Shown one piece after another: positions 1-6,488 of a stretch of DNA of 11,580 nucleotides (the stretch's first letter is position 1; every line of letters starts with the position of its first letter). The notes beneath the pieces were generated by a model. The model had not been told where the DNA came from and did not search any database. It saw only the letters and a program-made list of their open reading frames with translations. The stretch comes from Fidelibacterota bacterium (GTDB taxonomy: Bacteria > Marinisomatota > SORT01): assembly GCA_022563775.1 (NCBI GenBank), contig JADFMS010000041.1, forward strand, positions 1 to 11,580, in the 5' to 3' direction. The position numbers were made by a program, and so were the translations under genes.

Positions 1-487
1 CCCTGCTTAACCCACCGAATTTACCATCCCTTATCAGCATTATATTAATAAAATAGGATACGCTCTCTCCGAGATTTCCACCCGATAAGGCAAATACGAA
101 TTTCGGAAAGCTAAATTCCGCGGCATAATCGTTGTCAGAATCAAGATCAATATCCATTAGGGTACGAAATGCAATTGGGGGGATGCTGGGTAATTCGCCG
201 GGCCAAATAGCCTTTGAAGGCCATTCTTTTTCATGCGGCTTTCCACCGAGTGGTACCGGCTTTTCTTCGATTATAGCTCTTGTTTCCATAGGAAATCTAT
301 ATCCGTTATATCTGAAAGCGTCACCGAAGCTATTAAGCTTTGCAATAGCGACGTGACAGGTGCTGCAGCTAATTCCATATTTTCTCGCAAAGACAGGGAT
401 TCCTTTCGCATTTTCGTAAGTTTGAGATGAAAGGATGACCAAGAGTATAAACGATGTTGAATATCTTCTAATTCCTGACATTACCAT
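1..487 (-). CDS. Partial monoheme c-type cytochrome, probable outer-membrane cytochrome-porin (5' part only)
   Basis: The reading frame opens at the ATG at 487 (a second ATG at 481 is equally possible), has no stop, and leaves the window at its left edge, so only about 162 N-terminal residues are seen. Residues 4-29 look like an export signal: an RR pair, then a hydrophobic FILLVIL core. One covalent heme motif, CSTCH, lies at residues 41-45, inside a stretch of the form FARKYG-x-SC-xx-CH-x(4)-KLNSFGDAFR-x-NGYRFP. That layout (signal peptide, one CxxCH, FG/NGY motif, then a strand-rich region) is known from exported monoheme proteins that continue into a porin-like barrel, comparable to Cyc2-type porin-cytochromes. 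Later visible residues alternate hydrophobic and polar side chains (SFPKFVFAL, ISYFINI-like strands), which fits a barrel. An AAGGGA ribosome-binding site sits 5 bases before the ATG at 487. The gene follows the cupredoxin by 9 bases, so the two are probably cotranscribed. The heme site is certain; the barrel is inferred because the C-terminus is absent. Confidence 0.85.
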   Translation of the reverse strand, partial: MVMSGIRRYSTSFILLVILSSQTYENAKGIPVFARKYGISCSTCHVAIAKLNSFGDAFRYNGYRFPMETRAIIEEKPVPLGGKPHEKEWPSKAIWPGELPSIPPIAFRTLMDIDLDSDNDYAAEFSFPKFVFALSGGNLGESVSYFINIMLIRDGKFGGLSR

Positions 488-496
488 TTTCTTCCC

Positions 497-1075
497 TTAC
501 TCTAAATTTAGTTTATATTCGCCTTCAAAAGCTATCTCTACCTCTTGCTGCTGTCGATGCACTCTATAATGACCGAGTTTATAAATATCAACTGTGTATT
601 TACCAGGAGGTATACTTTCTATGCGATAATCTCCGTTCTCATTTATAGCGGCGAAATATGGATTTTCTAAAACTATAACTGCCGCATACATTCTGGTGTG
701 TATTCTACACATTATCTCTACTACACCGGTTTCCTCAAATGTTAAAGATTTAATTGTTCCTGCCCGGTAGGTTCCTAAATCAAAACTTTTTGAAGCGGAA
801 TTGGAATACACATTATGATATAAAACATCTTCACTATTTGGAAACTGCACTTCGCTGCCAACTAATACAGGAAGAATTTGAGGAAAGAATCTCATCTGCT
901 TTTGATCCATGGTCTTAGGCGATCTATTTAGCTGATAGGTTCCCGGAACATCTCTAATTGCAATGACGACCCCTTTTGAGGAAGTACTAATTCTTCCTGT
1001 CAGATCTCCGGCATGGAGGTGAGTTACCCCTTGACAAAGATATATTACAATTACTATGTAGACGGAACTCTTCAG
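497..1075 (-). CDS. Exported cupredoxin-like copper protein (methylamine-utilization type); start upstream of the first ATG
   Basis: From the first ATG (910) the product would have 137 residues and no export signal. The same frame stays open upstream to a TGA at 1081-1079 and adds 55 codons that look genuine: a hydrophobic VYIVIVIYL core, an LHA-G cleavage-like site, and a first-strand motif DLTGRI. I therefore place the start at the CTG at 1075 (about 192 residues), the only near-canonical start; there is no in-frame ATG, GTG or TTG. The likely type-1 copper ligands are His in LYHNVYS (about residue 87 counting from the CTG) and the Cys, His and Met of CRIHTRM (123, 126, 129). The phrases MDQKQMRFFPQILPVLVG and FPNSEDVLYHNVYS match the family often annotated as methylamine utilization or plastocyanin-like proteins. 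The last 50 residues (GDYRIESIPPGKYTVDIYK) form a carboxypeptidase-regulatory-like beta-sandwich. It probably acts as a periplasmic electron carrier for the heme protein encoded 9 bases downstream. The family is fairly sure; the exact start is uncertain. Confidence 0.83.
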   Translation of the reverse strand: MKSSVYIVIVIYLCQGVTHLHAGDLTGRISTSSKGVVIAIRDVPGTYQLNRSPKTMDQKQMRFFPQILPVLVGSEVQFPNSEDVLYHNVYSNSASKSFDLGTYRAGTIKSLTFEETGVVEIMCRIHTRMYAAVIVLENPYFAAINENGDYRIESIPPGKYTVDIYKLGHYRVHRQQQEVEIAFEGEYKLNLE

Positions 1076-1122
1076 ATGTCAGCTACTTTTTTTTATTTAC
1101 TACCAAGCCTAATCAAAAATAA

Positions 1123-1230
1123 TCACTGTTTAATTTCGATCATTATATCATGCCCCTGCTTTATTCCTAAAATATGTTGTTCTCTTATGTAACATGCAAT
1201 TGCAAATGATACAAATCTTATCATCTTCAT
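1123..1230 (-). CDS. Possible 35-residue small protein or leader peptide, unrecognised
   Basis: A short frame runs from the ATG at 1230 to a TGA at 1125-1123. A second in-frame ATG at 1224 has a GGAG element 8 bases upstream. The predicted peptide starts MKMIRFVSFAIACYIREQ and ends in a charged tail (IMIEIKQ). I do not recognise it. It ends 47 bases before the CTG start of the cupredoxin, so it could be a translated leader, a degraded gene remnant, or chance. The evidence is only frame length and a fair ribosome-binding site. Confidence 0.2.
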   Translation of the reverse strand: MKMIRFVSFAIACYIREQHILGIKQGHDIMIEIKQ

Positions 1231-1432
1231 TGCTCCATTTATTTGAAAACCTATTAAATGTGTAGCGTTGAATTTGTTACAATACTTTAGGGCAGGGTTA
1301 GTTGTGACCTGACATTAGTACTTAGAACACCTACCATAGTACATATTAAGCATTTAAATTGTATAGCAATACCACTTTTGCGGAGGACCCCGCTTACAGC
1401 GGTATAACTTCCTACCGGGCGGGACTCAATCT

Positions 1433-1459
1433 CGCCAACGGGGGGGCAAACCTTTTATA
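1433..1459 (+). repeat. Dispersed repeat block, copy 1
   Basis: The block reads CGCCAACGG then a G-run, C, and AACCTTTTA. It aligns without gaps to 9338-9364, differing at three of 27 positions. In copy 2 the first part is a perfect CCCGCC-AAC-GGCGGG hairpin; here the left arm has decayed. Confidence 0.6.
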
Positions 1460-1497
1460 GGGGGTTCTCATACGACCTCATCTCCTCGCTCATTTCG

Positions 1498-1537
1498 GTC
1501 AGGGCTCCAAAGGAGTGTCTTCGACACAAGCCCTGAC
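1498..1537. repeat. Two-level perfect hairpin
   Basis: Outer arms GTCAGGGCT (1498-1506) and AGCCCTGAC (1529-1537) are perfectly complementary over 9 bp. Nested inside are GTGTC (1515-1519) and GACAC (1523-1527) around a three-base TTC loop (GAA on the minus strand). It lies about 110 bases past the receptor stop on the transcribed strand, so it could protect or end that transcript, but no T-run follows it. Confidence 0.7.
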
Positions 1538-1571
1538 CCGCACTATCTTTTTTGCGGAGGCAGAGGGTCAG
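1533..1571. repeat. Alternative stem that competes with the 1498-1537 hairpin
   Basis: CTGACCC (1533-1539) is complementary to GGGTCAG (1565-1571). The first arm reuses bases 1533-1537, which also form the right outer arm of the hairpin at 1498-1537, so the two stems cannot form fully at once. On the minus-strand transcript the 7-bp stem would be made first. Confidence 0.5.
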
Positions 1572-1647
1572 TTCCCTATCACCATTATATTATGTGAATA
1601 GTATCTTTGAAAATCCGGCTTTATATCGATAATCAGACTCTTCAAAA

Positions 1648-4062
1648 TTAAAACGAATACTTAACTTCAAGAATCGCAAGTCTGGCTGTTGACGGTGAAC
1701 CTACCATTTGGAACGCCTCCGCGTCGAAAATATTTTCTACGTTCAGAACCAAAGAGAGAGCTTCGTTAACGGGGTACGCTACGCTCAAATCCACAAGAGT
1801 AAAACCTCCGATGGGGCCGTTGTCGGCATAATAGGGATTCCCTGCCGCAAACGCCGGAATGGTGCCTTTCCCATCTTCAGTAGCAAACCACTTACCTGAA
1901 ACGAAGTCATATTCATTTACATGGCGCACTTTAACCGATAGGTCAAGTCCCGGTGTGCCTATGTCCTTACCTTCAATCCCGATATGCCATTTTCTCTCAG
2001 CGGTATTAAAGAAGAAGAATTGATATTTTAGCGAGTCGGCTGTGGTTTTTGCTTTCTCTTTTTCGTTGTCAAAATCGGAAGCGTCAACAAAGGAGAAATT
2101 GCCGAACACTCTATAACTGTCATTCAGTCTGTATTTCGCTTCTATATCAAATCCCAATAACGTGACTTCACCGAAATTCAGATAGGTCAGCAGCGGAAGA
2201 TCCGGGTCAAGATCAGTATCTCCCATCTTCACTGCGTTTCCCACCGGAATAAATCCGCTGATGAAATTCGTGTAACTGCTTATGTAGTAGCTTCCATCAA
2301 CAAACAGATTATTCATCGGTGTGCCCTTATAACCAAACTCAAGCGTCTCGTTTATTTCAGGCTCAAGCGGATCTATGGTAGAACCGTCAGCCAAAGTAAA
2401 CCCTAACCCGTTACCTGCCTGATACCGTGAACCCGGTATCGCGATATACAGATATTGCTGCGCGATGGAAGGCGCCTGAAACGCGCGGTTCCACGTCACT
2501 CTGAAATTTCCGTGCTTCAGACCTTTCCAGACCAATCCGAATCGCGGACTCAGCTGGCTTTCGTAATTGTTATGAGTATCGAATCGAAATGCGGTAGTAA
2601 ACTCAAAATCGTTAATGAGTTCACGCTCGATCTGCCCGTAAAATCCGACCTGATCGACTGTTATATTCTCTCCTACCAGCTCCTTTGATATCGGATCAAT
2701 TCCTCTGTCCAAAAGAACTGTCCGTTCGCTTATCGGAGTTTGCCGTTCCCAGCTGACGCCGCCTATAAGATTGATTTTCTCAAACCGAGTGTTTCCTTGA
2801 ACTTCACCCGCTATAGAAGTTGACTTATCGACTAAATTATTTCTGTCTATCGATTGTTGCCTTGTTTCAGGTATAATTAACTGAAAAAGAGCTCTGAGAT
2901 CTTCCTGATAATACACTCCGGATTCATTTTTCATACCGTAAAGCCGAGCGAAAAACCGTGGATGTGTCGCTCCAATATTCCAGCGATTCATCTTCCAGTC
3001 TTTTATTATGTTGTGACCGATGTTCGTCATATTCCTGGATGAAAATTTATAGTAGCTGTAACCACCCGTTAATTCCATATCAGTATTCAGGTCATAAAAC
3101 ACGTTCCCACTTCCCCGGAGATGTTCTATAGGATATTCATTCCCCTCTATCGTGAATTCTCCCGCGTCTTCGATTCCATCAGAGTTGAAATCCAGCCAAT
3201 AATGCCTATTATCATCCCAATCCTTACCCGTCAGGCTTTCCGCATTGAATTTATACGAAAATGGTCCCGAAACGCCTGCATAACGACCTCTTAGATTGAA
3301 AATTTCGTTCTGACCAGAACCGATTACAACCGTCCCGCCCTGCGAATCTCTCGGATGCAACGTGATAACGTTCATCATCCCGTTATGAGCGTTCGGACCG
3401 TACAGCGCTGAACTCGGACCGACCACTATTTCGACTCGTTCCAAGTCCTCTTTGGAAGCAAGATTCATGTGAGTTCCGGAGAAGCCGTTTCCGGTAAGCA
3501 TACTGTTCATTCCGTCTGTCATAAGCTGAAAACGATAGTTATACGCCGTCATAAAACCTCTTGCGCTGATACCGACTCCGTCAATTCCGTTACGATATAC
3601 ATTCACACCTTTGACATTCTGAACGGAATTCGCAAAGGAAAATCCGGTTCCCCTATGCAATTCATCGGTATATACTACCGAAATAGTTCCCGGCGCATCG
3701 ACCAATTTCTGCGGTCTGAGCGCGGCGGATACAACTACTTCCTCACCTGAGATCGATCCCTTCTTCATACTGATATTGACCTCCACACTGTTTCCGCCGA
3801 CCATGACCGGTAATTCGACAGATTGGTTTCCGATAAAAGCGGCTATGATCTCATAATCCCCATCCGGAATTCCGTTTATCCTGAAACTACCGTCAATTCT
3901 TGTCGACGTGCCTAATGTCGTACCTTTCAACCACACATTAGCGCCCACGATCGGGTTACCGTTTTCTCCTGTGATCACTCCGCTGATAGTGCCGGATTCT
4001 GCGTTTAGCGATCCAATGCTCACCAATACCGACAGAATTATTGTATATATTCTATTTCCCAT
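1648..4062 (-). CDS. TonB-dependent outer-membrane receptor with carboxypeptidase-regulatory-like N-terminus
   Basis: This 804-residue protein has the full set of parts for a ligand-gated outer-membrane importer. A signal peptide (about 1-21, ending LNA) is followed by a CarboxypepD_reg-like beta domain (about 24-105, with GxISGxI and PxxGANVWLKGT patterns). A TonB-box-like EEVVVSA lies at 107-113, then a plug domain (about 115-240; LERVEIVVGPSSALYGPNA is the usual plug signature), then a barrel ending in an aromatic residue (KYSF), as outer-membrane barrels do. At 291-302 the loop DFNSDGIEDAGE has the DxNxDGxxDxxE pattern of calcium-binding EF-hand loops. No SusD-like partner is present, which argues against glycan uptake. 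It is the last gene of the tightly packed set and starts 34 bases after the prenyltransferase stop, behind a good AGAGGT site. From context it would import whatever the ABC system carries inward. Family very sure, ligand unknown. Confidence 0.95.
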   Translation of the reverse strand: MGNRIYTIILSVLVSIGSLNAESGTISGVITGENGNPIVGANVWLKGTTLGTSTRIDGSFRINGIPDGDYEIIAAFIGNQSVELPVMVGGNSVEVNISMKKGSISGEEVVVSAALRPQKLVDAPGTISVVYTDELHRGTGFSFANSVQNVKGVNVYRNGIDGVGISARGFMTAYNYRFQLMTDGMNSMLTGNGFSGTHMNLASKEDLERVEIVVGPSSALYGPNAHNGMMNVITLHPRDSQGGTVVIGSGQNEIFNLRGRYAGVSGPFSYKFNAESLTGKDWDDNRHYWLDFNSDGIEDAGEFTIEGNEYPIEHLRGSGNVFYDLNTDMELTGGYSYYKFSSRNMTNIGHNIIKDWKMNRWNIGATHPRFFARLYGMKNESGVYYQEDLRALFQLIIPETRQQSIDRNNLVDKSTSIAGEVQGNTRFEKINLIGGVSWERQTPISERTVLLDRGIDPISKELVGENITVDQVGFYGQIERELINDFEFTTAFRFDTHNNYESQLSPRFGLVWKGLKHGNFRVTWNRAFQAPSIAQQYLYIAIPGSRYQAGNGLGFTLADGSTIDPLEPEINETLEFGYKGTPMNNLFVDGSYYISSYTNFISGFIPVGNAVKMGDTDLDPDLPLLTYLNFGEVTLLGFDIEAKYRLNDSYRVFGNFSFVDASDFDNEKEKAKTTADSLKYQFFFFNTAERKWHIGIEGKDIGTPGLDLSVKVRHVNEYDFVSGKWFATEDGKGTIPAFAAGNPYYADNGPIGGFTLVDLSVAYPVNEALSLVLNVENIFDAEAFQMVGSPSTARLAILEVKYSF

Positions 4063-4066
4063 TTCT

Positions 4067-4072
4067 ACCTCT
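4067..4072 (-). promoter_or_regulatory. Ribosome binding site of the TonB-dependent receptor
   Basis: AGAGGT on the minus strand lies 4 bases before the ATG at 4062. It supports this start and is clearer than the sites before the other genes of the set, fitting a need for independent translation of the last gene. Confidence 0.6.
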
Positions 4073-4096
4073 TTAATTATTTATTATTGTTCGTTT

Positions 4097-5002
4097 TTAT
4101 TTTTTTAAAATCGCTAAAATCAATATTACTCCATTTATCAAATAGAAAAGCCGGACGTAAATTCCATGTCGATCTAATTCCACCCAATCTGAAGTCCGCT
4201 TTGCTAACATGAGTATCTTTATGAAGAGGGGTATCGTTATGAACGAAAACAAGATCACTATTGAAGTTATTCCCACTAAATATTCGGTGATTATCAGTGA
4301 ATAAATAATTACTCCGAACACTATTAAGCCATAATAAGCTCCTCGTTTACCGAGCCTGACGGCAATTGTTCTTTTGCCGATACTTTCATCAGTTATCATA
4401 TCCGGCAAACTTTGATAGTAAAGGATGAAAGCGACCATCAGCGCGGCAGGAATTGAGACCCACACGGCTTCAATGCTTGGGATTCCTGTCATTACCCAAT
4501 AAGAACCCAACACCATGACGGGACCCATATTAAGCCCCACAAACAGCTCTCCAAGACCCCTGTATCCATAACGAATCGGAGGCGCTACATAAAACAGGCT
4601 GCTCAAAAAGGCAAATGAAATAAGCCACCATAAGCCCCATAGATTTAACGAACTCGTTAGATATATCGCAATTGCCGCCGCACCCGTATACATTAAAATT
4701 ATCGAGATCAATAGTACTTCCGGGGATATCTTATTCTCCTGAATGACGCGGGAACCGCCGATTGAACTTCCCGAATCACTGCCTTGCAGATGGTCGAAGT
4801 AATCGTTGCCTACATTAGCGGCAAGGTGAACCAAAAAAGCGCCCAAATTAACAATCGAAAATCTAACCGGTTGCCAGATGCCTTCGTTACCCGCAAGCAC
4901 AAAGCCCATTGTCAAAGGAATAAGCGTCGCAATGTAAAAGGGCGGGCGGCTCGCCTGAACCCAATCATTCCAGGTTCCGTATTTCATTGAGTATGTTTCC
5001 AT
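4097..5002 (-). CDS. menA: MenA/UbiA-type polyprenyltransferase (probable 1,4-dihydroxy-2-naphthoate type)
   Basis: This integral membrane enzyme family transfers a polyprenyl chain from its diphosphate to an aromatic ring; MenA does so on 1,4-dihydroxy-2-naphthoate in menaquinone synthesis. The first Asp motif, NDYFDHLQGSD, is at residues 66-76, and the second, DMITDESIGKRT, at 201-212; both bind Mg-diphosphate. RVIQENKIS (85-93), PPIRYGYRGLGE (141-152) and GSYW (166-169) are MenA-like rather than UbiA- or COQ2-like. Several long hydrophobic helices follow, as expected for this nine-helix fold. The 301-residue form starts at 5002 and overlaps the permease by 19 bases. A start at Met6 (4987) gives the classic ATGA overlap with the permease stop (4987-4984) and begins just before the conserved W-x(4)-RPPF motif, so the shorter 296-residue form may be the true one. 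An inward ABC importer upstream and an outer-membrane receptor downstream suggest use on an imported head group; the acceptor is inferred. Confidence 0.87.
   Translation of the reverse strand: METYSMKYGTWNDWVQASRPPFYIATLIPLTMGFVLAGNEGIWQPVRFSIVNLGAFLVHLAANVGNDYFDHLQGSDSGSSIGGSRVIQENKISPEVLLISIILMYTGAAAIAIYLTSSLNLWGLWWLISFAFLSSLFYVAPPIRYGYRGLGELFVGLNMGPVMVLGSYWVMTGIPSIEAVWVSIPAALMVAFILYYQSLPDMITDESIGKRTIAVRLGKRGAYYGLIVFGVIIYSLIITEYLVGITSIVILFSFITIPLFIKILMLAKRTSDWVELDRHGIYVRLFYLINGVILILAILKK
4984..4987 (-). promoter_or_regulatory. ATGA stop/start overlap between permease and prenyltransferase
   Basis: On the minus strand the permease TGA (4986-4984) shares bases with an in-frame ATG (4987-4985) that is codon 6 of the prenyltransferase frame. 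Such four-base overlaps are typical of translational coupling and favour this start over the ATG at 5002. Confidence 0.5.
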
Positions 5003-5727
5003 TTACATGTTTTTCTCTCTAAGATCTCAAAAAATTCGTAAAGCAATATTCCTAAGAGAGACATAGAGACTATGCCGACATACATTGATGTATAATCAGC
5101 TCTTCCCCATGCATCTATTATGTATAATCCAAGCCCGTGAGTTGCGCTTATGGATTCAACGAAAAACAAGACAGCTACCGCTGTGCCCGCCGCTAAACGC
5201 ATCGACGTAAAAATTCCGGGGAGACTTGCCGGCAGAACAATATGCCGGTAATATTGCAGTTTGTTGCCGCCAAGCGATCTAAAAGAGAGAATCATCTCTT
5301 TATTGATATTTCGTGCGGCATCCCTTGATGTTATGAAGACTTGAAAAAATATTATCAGCATGATGAGTATGATCTTACTAACATCGCCGATTCCAAACAG
5401 AAGTAGAATTATCGGCAGAAGAACTATTTTCGGAACGGGATAACTCATAGATATAAACGGAGAAACGATTTTGTTTATCTTTGGATTGGTGCCCACGACC
5501 AACCCGAACGGCACGGCGATTATAAACGCCAATCCCATTCCCGCAAAAATTCGCCACGAACTCGCCCCGACATGAGCCCAGTACCGCGCGCTGCCCGCTT
5601 CTGTCAGCAAAAGACTCAGCACGGAAACCGGGTCAGGCAACAAAAGCGCTCCTATTTGCCACGATATAACATACCACACTAATACAACCGTTGCTGATGT
5701 GACAATATATGAAATGTACCTCGGCAT
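4984..5727 (-). CDS. ABC transporter permease, NitT/TauT-type
   Basis: The 247-residue inner-membrane protein has about six hydrophobic segments and the BPD_transp_1 fold. The EAA loop that docks onto the ATPase is seen in AARNINKEMILSFRSLGGN followed by LQYYRHIVLPASLPGIFTSMRLAAG (roughly residues 137-180). The early region LLLPDPVSVLSLLL and the SSWRIFAGMGLAFIIAVPFG segment match permeases of nitrate, taurine, aliphatic-sulfonate and pyrimidine-precursor importers. It starts with ATG two bases after the ATPase stop and overlaps the prenyltransferase frame, so it is part of the same transcript. The ABC type is certain; substrate class cannot be read from the permease. Confidence 0.94.
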   Translation of the reverse strand: MPRYISYIVTSATVVLVWYVISWQIGALLLPDPVSVLSLLLTEAGSARYWAHVGASSWRIFAGMGLAFIIAVPFGLVVGTNPKINKIVSPFISMSYPVPKIVLLPIILLLFGIGDVSKIILIMLIIFFQVFITSRDAARNINKEMILSFRSLGGNKLQYYRHIVLPASLPGIFTSMRLAAGTAVAVLFFVESISATHGLGLYIIDAWGRADYTSMYVGIVSMSLLGILLYEFFEILERKTCKWKHTQ

Positions 5728-5729
5728 AA

Positions 5730-6488
5730 TTAATCCGATGCTTTCAATACTTCTCTTAGCTGTTTAACCTGTTCAAAGAATTCTTGTGTATCCCGGTATC
5801 CTTCGATCAAAAAGCCCGGATTATCTATAACCGTGTTTATGCCACCTCCATTTAAATCCATCACCATAATTCGTCTGCCGAGAAGCGATGCCTCCTCCAC
5901 ATCATGCGTTACGATAATGAAACTAAAACCGCGTTGACGGAAAATATTCAGTAGTAATTTTTGAAGACGTTCCCGTGTGAGCGCATCAAGCGCGCCAAAT
6001 GGTTCATCCAGTAACAATAATTTTGGTTTCAGCAGTAATATCCTCGCGATAGCTACCCGCTGACGTTGTCCGCCGCTTAGCTGATGAGGATATAAATGGT
6101 CTAAGCCTTCGATTTTTAGCTGAGATTTCAGGTTCTTTAATTCATCATCACTTACCGGAATTTTTTGAAGGAGCGCTCCGAGTCTGATGTTATCCGCAAC
6201 CGTCTTCCACGGCGGCAAGCCATAGTCTTGCAATACCAAGGCAATATCATTACTTGTTTCAGAATAAGCCTTTCCGTTCAAAAATAAGTTGCCGGACGTT
6301 GGAGATATCAATCCTGCCATAATAAGCAGCAACGTAGTTTTCCCGCATCCGGATTGACCTGTTATGGCTATAGATTCGCCTTCAGCCAGATCAATGTTGA
6401 TACCGGACAACACAACCTTTTCTTCGTCACCATTGGGAAAAACCTTACTAATATTTTCAACTCTAAGAAGACTCTTACTACTGTTCAC
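5730..6488 (-). CDS. ABC transporter ATPase, NitT/TauT-type (SsuB/TauB-like)
   Basis: This cytoplasmic 252-residue nucleotide-binding subunit is complete. Walker A GQSGCGKTT is at 44-52, the Q-loop Gln at 87 (VLQDYGLPPW), signature LSGGQRQR at 137-144, Walker B LLLLDEP at 157-163, D-loop ALD at 166-168, and the switch His at 195 (THD). The form VLQDYGLPPWKTV is typical of SsuB/TauB/ThiZ-like importer ATPases. The start codon is GTG at 6488, overlapping the last 11 bases of the binding-protein gene; an upstream GAGG is 12 bases away. The permease gene begins two bases after its stop. It energises import with the neighbouring permease. Confidence 0.95.
   Translation of the reverse strand: MNSSKSLLRVENISKVFPNGDEEKVVLSGINIDLAEGESIAITGQSGCGKTTLLLIMAGLISPTSGNLFLNGKAYSETSNDIALVLQDYGLPPWKTVADNIRLGALLQKIPVSDDELKNLKSQLKIEGLDHLYPHQLSGGQRQRVAIARILLLKPKLLLLDEPFGALDALTRERLQKLLLNIFRQRGFSFIIVTHDVEEASLLGRRIMVMDLNGGGINTVIDNPGFLIEGYRDTQEFFEQVKQLREVLKASD

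Larger units (their letters stand above)
1374..1571. repeat. GC-rich intergenic repeat region bounded by TGCGGAGG copies
   Basis: Direct copies of TGCGGAGG at 1379-1386 and 1553-1560 enclose about 170 bases whose composition differs sharply from the AT-rich flanks. Inside lie a G7 run (1440-1446), a 27-base block (1433-1459) that matches 9338-9364 at 24 of 27 positions, and the hairpin at 1498-1537. A third TGCGGAGG occurs in the other repeat region at 9515-9522. It behaves like a dispersed, non-autonomous palindromic element of the REP or MITE kind; this is inferred from two related copies only. Confidence 0.55.
1076..1647. other. Non-coding stretch with GC-rich repeats and hairpins
   Basis: This 572-base gap lies between the cupredoxin start and the TonB-dependent receptor stop. 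The part at 1076-1373 is AT-rich and should carry the promoter of the cupredoxin/cytochrome unit, but I see no convincing -35/-10 pair. It holds one tiny minus-strand reading frame (1123-1230). The part at 1374-1571 is abruptly GC-rich, is bounded by two copies of TGCGGAGG (1379-1386 and 1553-1560), and contains strong hairpins plus a block shared with the gap at 9.3 kb. No T-tract terminator follows the receptor gene. Confidence 0.7.

Noticed and set aside
132..430. Overlapping plus-strand reading frames at the left end
   Set aside because: They are antisense to the minus-strand cytochrome frame, which carries a signal peptide and CxxCH motif; the plus-strand products show no recognisable features.
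1289..1311. Remnant of an IS407-like end: GGGCAGG and TGACCTG close together
   Set aside because: They resemble the ends of the element at 10171-11480, but the match is only 7 bases each and the next bases diverge, so chance is likely.
1374..1571. CRISPR array or tRNA in the GC-rich intergenic stretch
   Set aside because: There is no regular repeat-spacer pattern and no cloverleaf-like set of arms; the palindromes differ in sequence from one another.
1648..4062. SusC-type glycan receptor
   Set aside because: No SusD-like gene or glycan enzyme is nearby, and the protein is shorter than typical SusC proteins (about 1000 residues).
3469..4108. Plus-strand frames within the TonB receptor gene
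   Set aside because: They lie antisense to conserved signal, plug and extension domains of a clearly coding frame.
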